From Streptomyces sp. (GTDB lineage Bacteria > Actinomycetota > Actinomycetes > Streptomycetales > Streptomycetaceae): a DNA stretch of 64,000 bases. The stretch lies in NCBI RefSeq assembly GCF_019510245.1, contig NZ_JAEKKT010000140.1, positions 114,366 to 178,365 of the forward strand, written 5' to 3'. Every line of letters starts with the position of its first letter. Position 1 is the first letter of the stretch. The position numbers and the translations under genes were made by a program. Of the stretch, positions 25,901-34,988 are shown one piece after another. The notes below the pieces were generated by a model. That model had not been told where the DNA came from and did no database searches. It saw nothing but the letters and a program-made list of their open reading frames with translations.

Positions 25901-26243
25901 TGATGCGAACCGCGCTCTCGTGACCGCCTCGACCATCCGCGCCAACTGGCGAGGGAGCGCGAATGCCGCCGAGGCAGGTCGGCATGGCACCGTGCCGCAG
26001 CCGGCCGGCGTCTTCGATACTGTCCGCCCCGGTGCACATCGCTGCGATCAGCGACATCACCTCCGCGTCCGGATTCGCCCCGCCACCGTTATCCGCGTCA
26101 ATGATGCGTATCGACTCCCGGGCCAGCGCCACCAGCCGGGCCCGCTCCGCCAGACGGACCACCGGGACCAGACCGGCGTCCGCCATCAGGTTCAGCCCAT
26201 CGAACACGGCGGAGACCGCCAAAGCGGCATCGAAAGATCGCAT
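25869..26243 (-). pseudogene. Truncated IS1380-family transposase, N-terminal part
   Basis: The minus strand encodes AVSAVFDGLNLMADAGLVPV, VRLAERARLVALARESIRII, GGGANPDAEVMSLIAAMCTG, ADSIEDAGRLRHGAMPTCLG, GIRAPSPVG, paralogous to the first 125 residues of the transposase at 23051-24790 but clearly diverged. Homology ends near 25940 and no DDE residues remain. An old, independent insertion. Confidence 0.75.
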
Positions 26244-26541
26244 CTCGCGGATGTTCTCCCGATCTGTAGATATGAAGCCGTAGGAAGTTCCACCGTCCCA
26301 GCTCAGAGGGCATCCGCGCTGTCATATCTGGCTACTGGACCGACCATCAGCCGGTGGATCGAGGCTTAGGCTCTCCCGGCGTACCGGCCAGCCACGGATC
26401 GTAGGAGCGCCACAGCGGTCGGCGCATCAGAAGCCGAGGACCGCCCCGAACGACATGTCAGACGATCTTCGCCATGGACACCGGCCGACGACCAACGCGA
26501 GTAGCTCTCCCGACCCTCACACCAGACCCGTGACCAGCACC
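26244..26541. other. 298-bp gap without a recognised gene
   Basis: No coding-like frame and no hairpin. In three-recombinase elements of the Tn554 type a small third gene would be expected at this end of the large recombinase gene; none is visible. Confidence 0.3.
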
Positions 26542-29046
26542 TCACGATGCACGCCACTCAGTGCCCGTCAGCCCCGAACGCGGTTCGCGGCCCGGCCGTG
26601 GGCGCCGGCCAGCACGGACGTGGCCGGGGCGGTGCCGGGGCAGTGCGGGCATGCCCAGGTCCACGCTGCCTGGGGCGGCGGCCCGGTGGGCCTGGGCGCG
26701 TTTGCTGCGCAGGAACCTCAGAGTGAGGTCGAGTCCTTCGACCTCACCGCGCCAGCCTTCGTCGATCGCGCGTTGACGGCGGGTCAGCAGGTCGGTCTCC
26801 AGTTCGTCGAGGCGGGGCAGCATCTTGGGGTTGATCGACAACATCGGGCAGCGGATGCAGGCGTGCTCGTGCGCGCAGGGCGTGCCATAAGGGCGTCCGC
26901 AGGAGCCGAGTTCGACCTTGCGCTTGTCGAAGTGCTCCTGGAAGTCGCTCCACTCCTCGTCGGTCGGCCGGCGGTACTCGGTGGGCGGCCGCTTGGCCCG
27001 GCGATGGTCAAGGAATTCGGTGTAGTGGGCGATGACGTCCTCGTCGAAGACGTCGACGTAGCCGCGGGTGGTCTGGACGTCGAGGTGGCCGAGCAGGGCC
27101 GCGCCGATGTGGATGGGCAGGCCGTTGTTGACCAGGTCGGTGGCGAACAGCCTGCGGAAGTCGTGCGGGGCGAAGCGGATCTCGGCGAACTCCGGGTGTG
27201 TGGGGATCAGGGCCTTGGCTGCGTTGAGGACGATCTGGCGCACTCCGCTGACCGACAGCGCGCGCTGGGTGCCGCTTTGCACTCGCTGGAAGAGGTAGGG
27301 CAGCGGTTCGCACCAGGTGCGTTCGCTCTGGTCGTAGCGGGGGCAGACCGGGACGGTCCCGTACCCCTCGCGGTGGCGGCGGATGATCTGCGCGGTGACG
27401 TGGAACAGCTCGGCTGACATGGGGATGACGCGCTCGCGGTCGCTCTTGGACGGGCTGATCACCAGCAGGGCGACGACCTCGCCGTTGGGGCGCTGGTATT
27501 GCCGGACTCTCAAGTGGGTCAGCTCAACGAGTTCTTCGCGGCGCAGGCCGGCCAGGCGGAGGGTCTCCACCACGGCCCATTGCCAGAAGGCGTTGTTCTC
27601 CTCGTGCGTGAGGCGTACCAGTTCGCCGCTGTCCCTGTTGATCGCTCGGATCGGTTCAGAGTCGAGGAGTTCGGGTCTGCGAACGGTGGACTCGCTGGCG
27701 GCGCGCTGCCAAGCAACACCGTCGACGGTGAACTGCTCACCGAGCCGGGCCGTCTTCGCCGCCTCCAGCAGGATGCGCAGGCGGTGCCATTCGGTGGTGA
27801 CGTGCTCGGAGAGGATCGCCAGCAGCGGCTGGCGTTCGCGGGTGCGGTTGGCCATCCGCTCTTGCAGGCGGCGCCGGCGGATGTGGAACCAGCGTAGATC
27901 GGCGTCCCTGATCGGGCAGGGAGCCACCCAGCGTCCCCAGCGTTCGGGCTCGGCCGCCGACCAGGTCTGCAGGTCCAGGTAGAAGGCGCGGACGGCGAGG
28001 AAAGGGCCGTCGATGTGCTGGCGGGGCTTGCCGTCCTGGCGGACGAGCAGTCGTTCCTTCCAGGCTTGGACGATCTCTTCGCTCAGCCGCAGGTCGGCCT
28101 GGTCCGGGTTGATCTCTTCGACGATCCTCCAGAAGTACCGGACCAGGTTGCGCACCAGGTTGTCCAGCGTGCCGTAGTCGACCTCGACGGCGCGGCGGCG
28201 GATGTAGTCGACCAGCAGGTCGCGGATCTCGCGGTTGCGCAGTTGGTGGCGGTCGACCAGGTCGTCGACGGACTGGCGGCCGCGGACCCTGGCGTCCTGC
28301 AAGGTCTGCGGGACCCAGGCCGGCAGGACACCCATGTCGCGCAGCAACGGCCAGGCAGCGGCGATCCCGCATCCGGGATGGGCGTTGGCGTAGTGCACGA
28401 GCGCGCCCGGGGTCAGGTCGGCCAGGCTGATCCCGTAGACGGTCAGGGCCCGGCACAGGTGCCGGATCGCGCTCTTGCGTCCGTCGGCGCTGACGGGGTG
28501 CCGTTGCAGCCGGGTGCGGAACTCCTCCAGGAGCGGATCACGGCTGAGGGCCAGGAACTTCTCGGTGTACTGCGGAGGGCTGGTGGCCCGGAAGGCGTCC
28601 TCGGTTGGCTGGATCGGCCGCATGGCGAAGGCGATCCCGGCAGCCCGGGTGAGCCGGCTGATCCACTTGGAGTGGCCGTCGGCCAGATTGGCGACCACCT
28701 GGCCGGGCTGGTTCAGGCCGGCCGCCTCCCATCGTTCCTGCCAGGTCTGCTCCGGTTCGGCGGCCAGCTGCTGCAGCAGGCGGCGCATGCCGTGCTTGTA
28801 GTCGGCCTGGGTGTTGCGGTTGACATCGGTGAACTCCTCGGCGACGAGCGCGACGATCTGGTCGATCGTGGCGGACGACAACTCCCCGAGCGGCCGTGGC
28901 GGCCGGTTCGGGACCGGCGGCGGTTCCGGCACGATCTGGGTGAGCTGCCCGTCCGGCAGCAGGGTGGCGGGCTCGGCGGCATGGCGGCGGATCCGGTTCG
29001 AGGTCAGGTGCGGGCGCATGCTCGGCCCGACGGCGCTATCGGTCAC
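26542..29046 (-). CDS. Large tyrosine recombinase (TnpB-like member of a recombinase pair/trio)
   Basis: 834 residues from GTG 29046, which overlaps the stop of the preceding recombinase frame; ATG 29019 is the alternative. Long helical N-terminal half without named domains. The catalytic region lies at about residues 490-700: TLRLAGLRREELVELTHLRV (first Arg), SPSKSDRERVIPM (Lys), APHDFRRLFATDLVNNG (HxxR), LGHLDVQTTRGYVDVF (His/Tyr). All core residues are present. After it comes a Cys cluster, GSCGRPYGTPCAHEHACIRC, which may bind zinc. Length and pairing with a second recombinase gene resemble Tn554-type TnpA/TnpB transposition genes, in which several recombinases act together. Probably intact, but its partner is broken. 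Confidence 0.85.
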   Translation of the reverse strand: MTDSAVGPSMRPHLTSNRIRRHAAEPATLLPDGQLTQIVPEPPPVPNRPPRPLGELSSATIDQIVALVAEEFTDVNRNTQADYKHGMRRLLQQLAAEPEQTWQERWEAAGLNQPGQVVANLADGHSKWISRLTRAAGIAFAMRPIQPTEDAFRATSPPQYTEKFLALSRDPLLEEFRTRLQRHPVSADGRKSAIRHLCRALTVYGISLADLTPGALVHYANAHPGCGIAAAWPLLRDMGVLPAWVPQTLQDARVRGRQSVDDLVDRHQLRNREIRDLLVDYIRRRAVEVDYGTLDNLVRNLVRYFWRIVEEINPDQADLRLSEEIVQAWKERLLVRQDGKPRQHIDGPFLAVRAFYLDLQTWSAAEPERWGRWVAPCPIRDADLRWFHIRRRRLQERMANRTRERQPLLAILSEHVTTEWHRLRILLEAAKTARLGEQFTVDGVAWQRAASESTVRRPELLDSEPIRAINRDSGELVRLTHEENNAFWQWAVVETLRLAGLRREELVELTHLRVRQYQRPNGEVVALLVISPSKSDRERVIPMSAELFHVTAQIIRRHREGYGTVPVCPRYDQSERTWCEPLPYLFQRVQSGTQRALSVSGVRQIVLNAAKALIPTHPEFAEIRFAPHDFRRLFATDLVNNGLPIHIGAALLGHLDVQTTRGYVDVFDEDVIAHYTEFLDHRRAKRPPTEYRRPTDEEWSDFQEHFDKRKVELGSCGRPYGTPCAHEHACIRCPMLSINPKMLPRLDELETDLLTRRQRAIDEGWRGEVEGLDLTLRFLRSKRAQAHRAAAPGSVDLGMPALPRHRPGHVRAGRRPRPGREPRSGLTGTEWRAS

Positions 29047-29470
29047 CGAACACCACCGCAATGTCGTCGGCGTCGTAATTCTCTGACCACCGGGCTGGGT
29101 CTGCAGGCCGTCGGTAATGTTCGGCGAGCTGATCGAGCAGGTCGTCCAGGCGCACCGCCGTGTATAGAGCGGTGGTGTTGATATGCGCGTGCCGCAGGAT
29201 GGTCTGCACCTCTACCAGCGTCAACGCCGGATCGCGCCATCCGTGTGGCAGCGGTATGCCGAAGATCGTGCAGCGTCCAGTTCGTGCCCAGTCGCTCACC
29301 GGCGCGCTGAAGAATCCGGCGCGCTGCCCAGTAACTCAGTGTCCGGGGCTCGCCCCGCCGGGTGCGCCAGACGGGTTCGTCACCAGCGGGCAGACCCGCT
29401 TCCTCCAGGTAGGAGGCCAGGTAGGCCAGGGCGTCCGGGGAGACAGGGACCGTCTGCCGCAGTTACACCG
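29036..29470 (-). pseudogene. C-terminal part of the partner tyrosine recombinase (TnpA-like), frameshifted
   Basis: One minus frame reads SPDALAYLASYLEEAGLPAG, RTLSYWAARRILQRAGERLG, TNWTLHDLRHTAATRMAR with the HxxRH box. From about 29228 the next frame continues LTLVEVQTILRHAHINTTAL, YTAVRLDDLLDQLAEHYRRP to a TAG at 29036-29038, providing the His and catalytic Tyr. One base is missing at the junction. The N-terminal half, including the first catalytic Arg, is absent: sequence upstream of 29470 belongs to an unrelated plus-strand gene. Ends inside the start of the large recombinase gene, as expected for a coupled pair. Confidence 0.7.
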
Positions 29471-29700
29471 ATGAAGGCGGCCGCGGTCTGCAACTCGTCG
29501 CCGCCCTGTCCCGGCGCTGGGGCGCCCGCTATCTCCGCGACGGCAAATGCATCTGGACGGAGCAGGACCTTCCGCTCCCGGGCGACCGCCGGGAATCTGA
29601 GCACACACGCCTTGCCGCGCCGCCGGTGGTCGAGACTCAGCCAGCGGAACCGGAACGCAGGTTCGAACCCGACGTTGCTGATACGCCATCTCCGCGCTAA
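29461..29700 (+). pseudogene. C-terminal fragment of an RsbW-like ATP-binding protein
   Basis: The plus frame ending at TAA 29698-29700 reads SYTDEGGRGLQLVAALSRRW, GARYLRDGKCIWTEQDLPLP, the G2-box end of HATPase_c anti-sigma/serine kinases of the RsbW type (usual form DEGGRGLFLV-ALA-RWG). There is no start codon; the preceding DNA is the end of the recombinase unit. The 5' part of the gene was not found at the other end of that unit (26.2-26.5 kb), so this is not a clean insertion. Confidence 0.6.
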
Positions 29701-30271
29701 TCATCGAAGGTCGGCTAAACCGATCTCCACTCGACCGATGGAGAAAACGACGAGCCAGAACCGTCAGCTGATTTTCCATGCTCAGTCTGATGCCCGTCTG
29801 CCTTGTGGATTTCCCGCCCTCCCTGGCGGACGCGGCCTGGCCACCGCACCAGCGAAATGTGAGCCCCGGTCTGCGGGCAGCGCATGAGGCCCCTACCTCC
29901 ACGCACAAGGGGCGGTTTGTCCTGCCAGGCGCCCCGAGGCAGCGGCAAGCAGCCCCACAAGCTGACACAGGGAGCAGAACGGTCCAACCGCCCTCGGCCC
30001 CTGCCCCCTCAGCGTCCACCAATCATGCACTCCGAGCCACAGGCACAGCAGGTCAGAGGCACTCCAGCTCGCCTTCCTGTCCTCCTGTCCCTATACGGAG
30101 GACCCTCGCCGACGCGCATCCGCTACGCTATGACTGGTCAGCCGTCGGTACGTCGCGTTGTCTGCTCAGGTGATCCTGTGGAGAGCGTCGCACCACGTCT
30201 GACCAGCGGGCTTGTGCTCCTCGTCGAAGATCCACATCCTGGATTTTCAACAAGGTTTTCTACCAGCCCCC
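29701..30271. other. 571-bp gap before tRNA-Arg
   Basis: No frame with coding character or recognisable domain. Probably holds the tRNA promoter at its right end. Confidence 0.35.
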
Positions 30272-30344
30272 GCCTTCGTAGCTCAGGGGATAGAGCACCG
30301 CTCTCCTAAAGCGGGTGTCGCAGGTTCGAATCCTGCCGGGGGCA
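30272..30344 (+). tRNA. tRNA-Arg (anticodon CCT)
   Basis: 73 nt with a full cloverleaf: acceptor GCCTTCG/CGGGGGC (with two G-U pairs), D arm GCTC/GAGC, anticodon stem CCGCT/AGCGG with loop CTCCTAA (anticodon CCT, reading AGG), T arm GCAGG-TTCGAAT-CCTGC, discriminator A. CCA is not encoded. Its 3' 44 bases recur at 34989-35032, so it is an integration target. The downstream sequence lacks the usual tRNA terminator, which is found instead after the second copy. Confidence 0.95.
30301..30344 (+). repeat. Putative attL core (3' end of tRNA-Arg)
   Basis: 44 bases from the anticodon loop to the discriminator base, matching 34989-35032 at 43 of 44 positions. The next two bases (CA/CG) match partly. 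Confidence 0.75.
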
Positions 30345-30371
30345 CAACAAAGTGCTGGATAATTGGACATA

Positions 30372-30406
30372 GCACCCGTCGGCGAGGATCGCAGGCGGGT
30401 GCTTTT
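30372..30406 (+). terminator. Hairpin with T-run after tRNA-Arg
   Basis: GCACCCG at 30372-30378 pairs with CGGGTGC at 30396-30402, followed by TTTT. Likely brought in with the integrated element. Confidence 0.5.
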
Positions 30407-30413
30407 GCCCTAG

Positions 30414-30434
30414 ATGGGAACCTGATGGGAACGG
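30414..30434 (+). repeat. Arm-type direct repeat inside attL
   Basis: ATGGGAAC-CTG-ATGGGAACGG, two copies of ATGGGAAC at 11-base spacing, with a weaker third copy GATGGGTAACG at 30438-30448. The same doublet occurs at 34854-34874, inside the other end of the island, and at 50555-50576. Position 70 bases from the core suits integrase arm binding. Confidence 0.5.
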
Positions 30435-30530
30435 CACGATGGGTAACGAGTAGTAACCCTTCGTCGATTACCTCATGGTTGCCTTTCGTGGCTTCATCAT
30501 GATCTAGGGGGAATTGCCAGCCCCGGCGAA

Positions 30531-30900
30531 CTACTCTCTGGGCGACGCCCAGCGGAGCGGAAGCACCTGGCTCGCGCATCTGGAGAATCCACCGGCGAAA
30601 GCGGCGCTCACCGCTTCGACCACCCTGGCGCACACCCGCCCGGCGTCCCGCGCCTCGGGTCCATACTGCGTGCGCACGAAGCACCCGCCGCGCTTCCTGG
30701 TGTACCGACCTCGGGGGTTGCAGGTCGCGCCGAGATCCCGCCAGCGGGCGCCGTCGAACACTCCGACCGTGATGTGCTGTCCGGCCAACTCCTGTCCCAG
30801 GAAAAGGAGATAGGCCGGGAGGGCGGGCGCCGTGGCACCAAGTGCCCTTCCTTGTAGGCGTGCGAACAGGCCGACGCCAACGTCGCCGAATGGAAGGTCG
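30531..30900 (-). CDS. Possible hypothetical protein or fragment, no clear start
   Basis: The minus frame ending at TAG 30531-30533 has strong GC3 and sensible composition: PAYLLFLGQELAGQHITVGV, FDGARWRDLGATCNPRGRYT, CFVRTQYGPEARDAGRVCAR, VVEAVSAAFAGGF. No start with a ribosome site is found upstream of about 30900, where coding character ends, so it is probably the 3' fragment of a gene. Family not recognised. Confidence 0.35.
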
Positions 30901-30990
30901 CCTGTGGCATCCAGATATCTGCTTCTCCGGGTGGGACGTAACCCTGCGGCCACAGCGTCTTCAGAGTGTGGACGACGAACAGGATCTGGG

Positions 30991-31500
30991 ATGAAGCGCC
31001 GGTACGAAGAGGAATTCATGGCGTTCGCCGCTGCGCGATCCGCACCTCTGTTCCGTTCTGCGTGCGTCCTCGCCAGCGGTGATGTACACCTCGCGGAGGA
31101 CCTGGTGCAGGACACGCTGGGCCGCATGTATGCCAACTGGCGCAAGAACGCGCAGATAGACGACCCAGCGGCCTACGCCCACACCGTCCTTGTACGGACC
31201 TACCTCTCCTACCGCCGTCGGCGCAGCAGCTCTGAGCAGCCCATCGGCACCCTTCCGGACTCCGGTGCCATCACCGAGCACGACGCCACGCTGCGGGTCA
31301 CGTTGCTCGAAGCTCTCGGCCGGCTCTCCGCCCGGGACCGAGCCGTGCTGCTCCTGCGGTACTGGGAGGACCGCAGCGTCGAACAGACCGCCGCGATCCT
31401 TCAGGTCCGGCCTGGCGCGGTACGCAACCAGAGCATGCGCGCGCTCACTCGGATCCGGGACCTTCTGGGCCACGACCTGTCCGAGCTCGTCAGCCCCTGA
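30991..31500 (+). CDS. SigE-family RNA polymerase sigma factor (ECF, sigma-70)
   Basis: 169 residues from ATG 30991. Region 2: FMAFAAARSAPLFRSACVLA, HLAEDLVQDTLGRMYANWRK, DPAAYAHTVLVRTYLSYRRR. Region 4: ALGRLSARDRAVLLLRYWED, RSVEQTAAILQVRPGAVRNQ, SMRALTRIRDLLG. The YAHTVLVR(T)YLSYRRRR segment is typical of the actinobacterial SigE-like group linked to cell-envelope stress. Directs RNA polymerase to a dedicated regulon. A membrane-anchored partner gene follows 61 bases downstream. It lies inside the putative tRNA-Arg island. Confidence 0.9.
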   Translation: MKRRYEEEFMAFAAARSAPLFRSACVLASGDVHLAEDLVQDTLGRMYANWRKNAQIDDPAAYAHTVLVRTYLSYRRRRSSSEQPIGTLPDSGAITEHDATLRVTLLEALGRLSARDRAVLLLRYWEDRSVEQTAAILQVRPGAVRNQSMRALTRIRDLLGHDLSELVSP

Positions 31501-31561
31501 CCCCGGTGCCGCGGCACCTACCTCGCCCTCATCACCGACCCCCGAAACGCGGTGACCCACC

Positions 31562-32275
31562 ATGCCCATCGAAGAAGACTTCACCGAAGCCCTCCGCACC
31601 ACCCTCCTGACCTTCGAGCCGCCCAACACCCCGTCACTTGTACAGGCCGGTGTCCGCAACGGCCGGCGCAGGCGGCGGCGCCGCGCCACGGTCGTCGGCG
31701 TGAGCGGAGCAGCCGTACTCGCGCTCGTCGGGCTCGGCGCGGCGGCCGTTCCCGGACTACTGTCCGTCGGACGAACAACACACCACACGATCGCCGGTCC
31801 GGCGGCCTCGGCCACAACCGGCGCGGCCACGGCATCCGCCACCCCGAAGCCGACCTTCACCGGCTCACTGCCCGCCGACCGCGCCCTTGCCATCCTGACC
31901 GCGCTGCTGCCGACCGGCCTGACGCATTCGATCCCGCCCGGCAGCGGGCGGTCCGGACAGCTGTGGGTGGACGACGGCCACGGCAAGTCGCTGTTCGAGG
32001 TACACGTCTCCCGGCAGACCTCCACCACCGCGATCCGCAGCCACGTCTTCGCCAGCGCGACGACCTTGGCCGACGGCACCCTGATCCAGTCCCGGCAGGC
32101 ACCACCCGGAACGGACCCCGGGCACGAGACGGTGAACGTTCTGCATCCTGACGGGCTCTACATCACCATCATGCAGTGGGGGGCACCAAGCCGGAACGCC
32201 CCCTCGACTCGTTCTACGCCGGTCCTGACACTGGCCCAACTACGAACCATCGCAACCAGTTCGCAGTGGCAGTAA
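31562..32275 (+). CDS. Single-pass membrane protein downstream of SigE-like factor, possible anti-sigma
   Basis: 237 residues. A cytoplasmic N-terminus (MPIEEDFTEALRTTLLTFEP) and a strongly basic RRRRRRR patch precede one TM helix at about residues 43-67 (ATVVGVSGAAVLALVGLGAA). Then come a Thr/Ala-rich linker and an extracellular domain (ALAILTALLPTGLTHSIPPG, GLYITIMQWGAPS). This organisation and its place right after a SigE-family gene fit a membrane anti-sigma or accessory protein; no ZAS motif is present. Function inferred from context. Confidence 0.75.
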   Translation: MPIEEDFTEALRTTLLTFEPPNTPSLVQAGVRNGRRRRRRRATVVGVSGAAVLALVGLGAAAVPGLLSVGRTTHHTIAGPAASATTGAATASATPKPTFTGSLPADRALAILTALLPTGLTHSIPPGSGRSGQLWVDDGHGKSLFEVHVSRQTSTTAIRSHVFASATTLADGTLIQSRQAPPGTDPGHETVNVLHPDGLYITIMQWGAPSRNAPSTRSTPVLTLAQLRTIATSSQWQ

Positions 32276-32276
32276 C

Positions 32277-32300
32277 GCCCGCCGCGGCCGTGCGGCGGGC
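32277..32300 (+). terminator. Terminator of the sigma factor operon
   Basis: GCCCGCCGC-GGCCGT-GCGGCGGGC, a perfect 9-bp stem starting 2 bases after the stop codon. Confidence 0.75.
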
Positions 32301-32545
32301 CGACACGATCATGGCGAGCAGATCACCTCGGCGTTCGGCGACTGCCTGACCGCGCCGGGGCTCGCGCCGGCAGTACTGATCTGCCTACAGGCGCGGAACG
32401 ACATCGCGCGGGCGGCGCGGAGCCAGCACGGCTCCCTGGTCAGGTGTCCCCTCGAAACAAGCCATACTCAACCCAACTTGCCTTCTGCGAGACCCACTTA
32501 CGGATGGTTCCGTTCGTCGCCTCCTGAAGGTGCGAGGAAGTTCTC

Positions 32546-34222
32546 ATGACGCAGTCCCTCAGATCGCGAAGGCACGCCATCGGCCGGATCAGGGCCGAGA
32601 AGGCGGATCCGGCGGAGTTGGCCGGCGGTGGCAGGGCTGCCGTGCGCAGAGCCGGCAAGAAGCCCGACAGAAGGCGCGCGCTCAAGATCGTCGGGCTGTT
32701 GCTCGGGTTCGTGCTGGTGCTCGGCGTCGGAACTGCCGCGTACGCGTACTGGAAGCTGAACAGCAACATCAAGTCCGACGATCTGTCCGCGAACGGCAAG
32801 GACGGCGCCGGGCACGAGAAGACCGACGCGTTCGGACGCAGCCCGATCAATATCCTGGTCATCGGATCCGACACCCGTAACAGCGCGGCGGACTGCAGGC
32901 TCGGGGGCGCTTGCGGAACGGCCGGCGGTGCCCGAGCGGACGTGGAGATGATCGTCCACATATCCGCCGACCGGTCCAATGCCACGGTGATGAGCATCCC
33001 CCGCGACCTGCGGACCGACTGGAGCGGCTGCCACGACCCGGGACACCCGAGCATGCCGACGCAGACCCGCGCGCAGATCAACTCGGCGCTGAACGGCGGC
33101 CCCGGCTGCAGCGTCGTCGCGGTGCACCAGCTCACCGGGATACCCATCGACCACTTCATGATGATCGATTTCGCCGGCGTGGTGGCGATGTCCAACGCGG
33201 TCGGCGGGGCGCGCGTCTGCGTCAGCAAGAATGTCTACGACCCCTACAGCCACCTGAAGCTGAAGGAGGGGTCGCACACGCTGAAGGGTGATGCCGCGCT
33301 GGAGTTTGTGCGGACCCGGCACGGCTTCGGTGACTCCAGCGACAGCCGCGGCCGGACCGACGCCCAGCACATCTTCCTCAACGCCCTCCTCAACCAGTTG
33401 GAGAGCAAGGGCACGCTGAGCAGCCCTTCGGAGATGTGGGGCATAGCCAACGCCGCTACCAAGGCGCTGACCGTCGACAACAGCCTGGACTCCGCCAACA
33501 AGCTCATCGACCTGGCCCTCGACCTCAACAAGGTGCCCGCCGACCGGATCACCTGGGCCACCATGCAGACCCAGGACGTCGACCTGCCGGGTGGCGGGTC
33601 CGAGACGCTGATCGGCCCGGGCGCCAAGGAGTTGTTCAAGACCATCGCGGACGACGAGTCGCTCACCGCGTCCACCAGGAAGAAGGGCTCCTCCTCGGCG
33701 ACCGCCGGCCCGATCTCCGCCGCCTCGGTCGCCGTCCACGTCGAGAACGGCACCGGGGTGTACCACCGGGGGTTGTCGATCGCCCAGGCGCTGATCGACC
33801 AGGGCTTCAGCAAGGAGACCGACTCGGGAAACGGGACCTTCTCGACCGCCACCTCGTTGACCTACCCGGCCGGGCGGAAGGCGCAGGCCCAGGCGGTCGC
33901 CAAGGCGCTCGGCCTCCCGTCCAGGACGGTCGCGCAGGGCACCGGTTCCCAGATCGTGCTGCTCATCGGCACCGATTGGACGACCGGCGACACCTTCCCC
34001 GGCGGGGGGCCGACTCCGACGCACGTCGACACCCAGGTGGCTCTGAACGGCTCCCACCAGCAGACCGGCGACACCAGGAAGTGTGCGACGGTCAGCCCCT
34101 ACAACGACGTCATCGGGCTGGACGCCAACGGTATGCCCACCAGCGAGGATCACCCGCCGTCCAGCACCTCTCCGACCGAGGCGTACGCCCTTGCCAAGAA
34201 CGTGAAGGACTCTGCGCCGTAA
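32546..34222 (+). CDS. LytR-CpsA-Psr (LCP) family protein
   Basis: 558 residues from ATG 32546 (GAGGAAG about 8 bases upstream). N-terminal cytoplasmic basic part, one TM at about residues 46-68 (ALKIVGLLLGFVLVLGVGTA), then the LCP domain: INILVIGSDTRNS (first Asp/Arg motif), GGARADVEMIVHISADRSNA, TVMSIPRDLRTDW, GIPIDHFMMIDFAGVVAMSN, AVGGARVCV, EFVRTRHGFGDSSDSRGRTD. A C-terminal LytR_C domain begins near residue 395 (SVAVHVENGTGVYHRG). LCP enzymes attach teichoic acids, arabinogalactan or capsule to peptidoglycan from lipid-linked donors outside the membrane. The key Asp and Arg residues are all visible. Confidence 0.93.
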   Translation: MTQSLRSRRHAIGRIRAEKADPAELAGGGRAAVRRAGKKPDRRRALKIVGLLLGFVLVLGVGTAAYAYWKLNSNIKSDDLSANGKDGAGHEKTDAFGRSPINILVIGSDTRNSAADCRLGGACGTAGGARADVEMIVHISADRSNATVMSIPRDLRTDWSGCHDPGHPSMPTQTRAQINSALNGGPGCSVVAVHQLTGIPIDHFMMIDFAGVVAMSNAVGGARVCVSKNVYDPYSHLKLKEGSHTLKGDAALEFVRTRHGFGDSSDSRGRTDAQHIFLNALLNQLESKGTLSSPSEMWGIANAATKALTVDNSLDSANKLIDLALDLNKVPADRITWATMQTQDVDLPGGGSETLIGPGAKELFKTIADDESLTASTRKKGSSSATAGPISAASVAVHVENGTGVYHRGLSIAQALIDQGFSKETDSGNGTFSTATSLTYPAGRKAQAQAVAKALGLPSRTVAQGTGSQIVLLIGTDWTTGDTFPGGGPTPTHVDTQVALNGSHQQTGDTRKCATVSPYNDVIGLDANGMPTSEDHPPSSTSPTEAYALAKNVKDSAP

Positions 34223-34332
34223 GCCTCTGGGCTCCGGACACGGTCGTAGACGCGATCATGGGCTGGGAGCCCGGCTGGTCCGCGCGGATACTCCGCTGCT
34301 ACCAGCACCTGATCGCCCGCATCCTCGATCGG

Positions 34333-34570
34333 TCAAGCCGAGGGGGCGGCCCGGCGGCGCCGGGTGATCGACGGGGCCAGGAGCGCGTCTCCGGCGCGGA
34401 CGAGTTGGACAGAGGCGACCAGCTGCTCGGGTGAGATGTACTTGAGCAGCGGCGACGACCGCCTCCGCTCCGTCGGCCGCCTCCGCCACGACGTCGATTC
34501 CCGCCTCCCGCAGAATCAGCCGGAACCCGCCGCGGACCAGCGCCTGATCATCGGCGCTGACGACCTTCAT
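34333..34570 (-). pseudogene. NarL-type response regulator with internal deletion and lost output domain
   Basis: Starts at ATG 34570, overlapping the upstream kinase stop by 4 bases. It reads KVVSADDQALVRGGFRLILR, EAGIDVVAEAADGAEAVVAA as a normal receiver N-terminus, but the phosphoacceptor Asp segment is missing. A second frame then gives KYISPEQLVASVQLVRAGDA, LLAPSITRR, the end of a NarL receiver, and stops before any LuxR HTH. Non-functional. Confidence 0.7.
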
Positions 34571-34821
34571 GCCGACAGAACCGCCCTCACCCGCCATCCG
34601 CCTTCCGCGCGCGGCCCCGCATCGAACGCTCCGCCGTATAGCGCCAGCCGCTCCCGCAGCCCGAGCAGCCCCCGACCCCACTTGTCCTCCGTGCCCGGGC
34701 CGTTGTCGCTGACCGTGATCACGAGTTCGTCCTCCAGTGGAGCGGGGCGTTTGCCGCCCCCAAGAGGTCTGCGGTGCTCACCGCTTCGGCCTCCCCGGCT
34801 GGCCTCTGCCGGCTCCCCCAC
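34567..34821 (-). pseudogene. C-terminal fragment of a NarL-associated sensor histidine kinase
   Basis: Only the ATP-binding end survives: DELVITVSDNGPGTEDKWGR, GLLGLRERLALYGGAFDAGP, GGWRVRAVLSA, matching the G1/G2 boxes and tail of NarX-type kinases. The sequence upstream of about 34750 is not kinase-like and carries the arm-site repeat instead. Coupled by ATGA to the broken response regulator. Confidence 0.65.
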
Positions 34822-34853
34822 CCCCCGTTTCCAGGAGCCTCTGCGGGCCCCTC

Positions 34854-34874
34854 ATGGGAACGTCGTGGGAACGG
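34854..34874 (+). repeat. Arm-type direct repeat inside attR
   Basis: ATGGGAAC-GTC-GTGGGAACGG, same doublet as at 30414-30434. The surrounding 70 bases (34824-34895) also align with 50530-50596. Confidence 0.5.
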
Positions 34875-34988
34875 AAGGCCGAGTAAAGACAGGGAGGAAC
34901 CGGAAGGAGCCGGAAGACTCCGCCGCGCTGACCAGCATGAACGGTGAAGCCAGGGAAAGGTCAGGACAGACAGGGTGATCAATAGACT

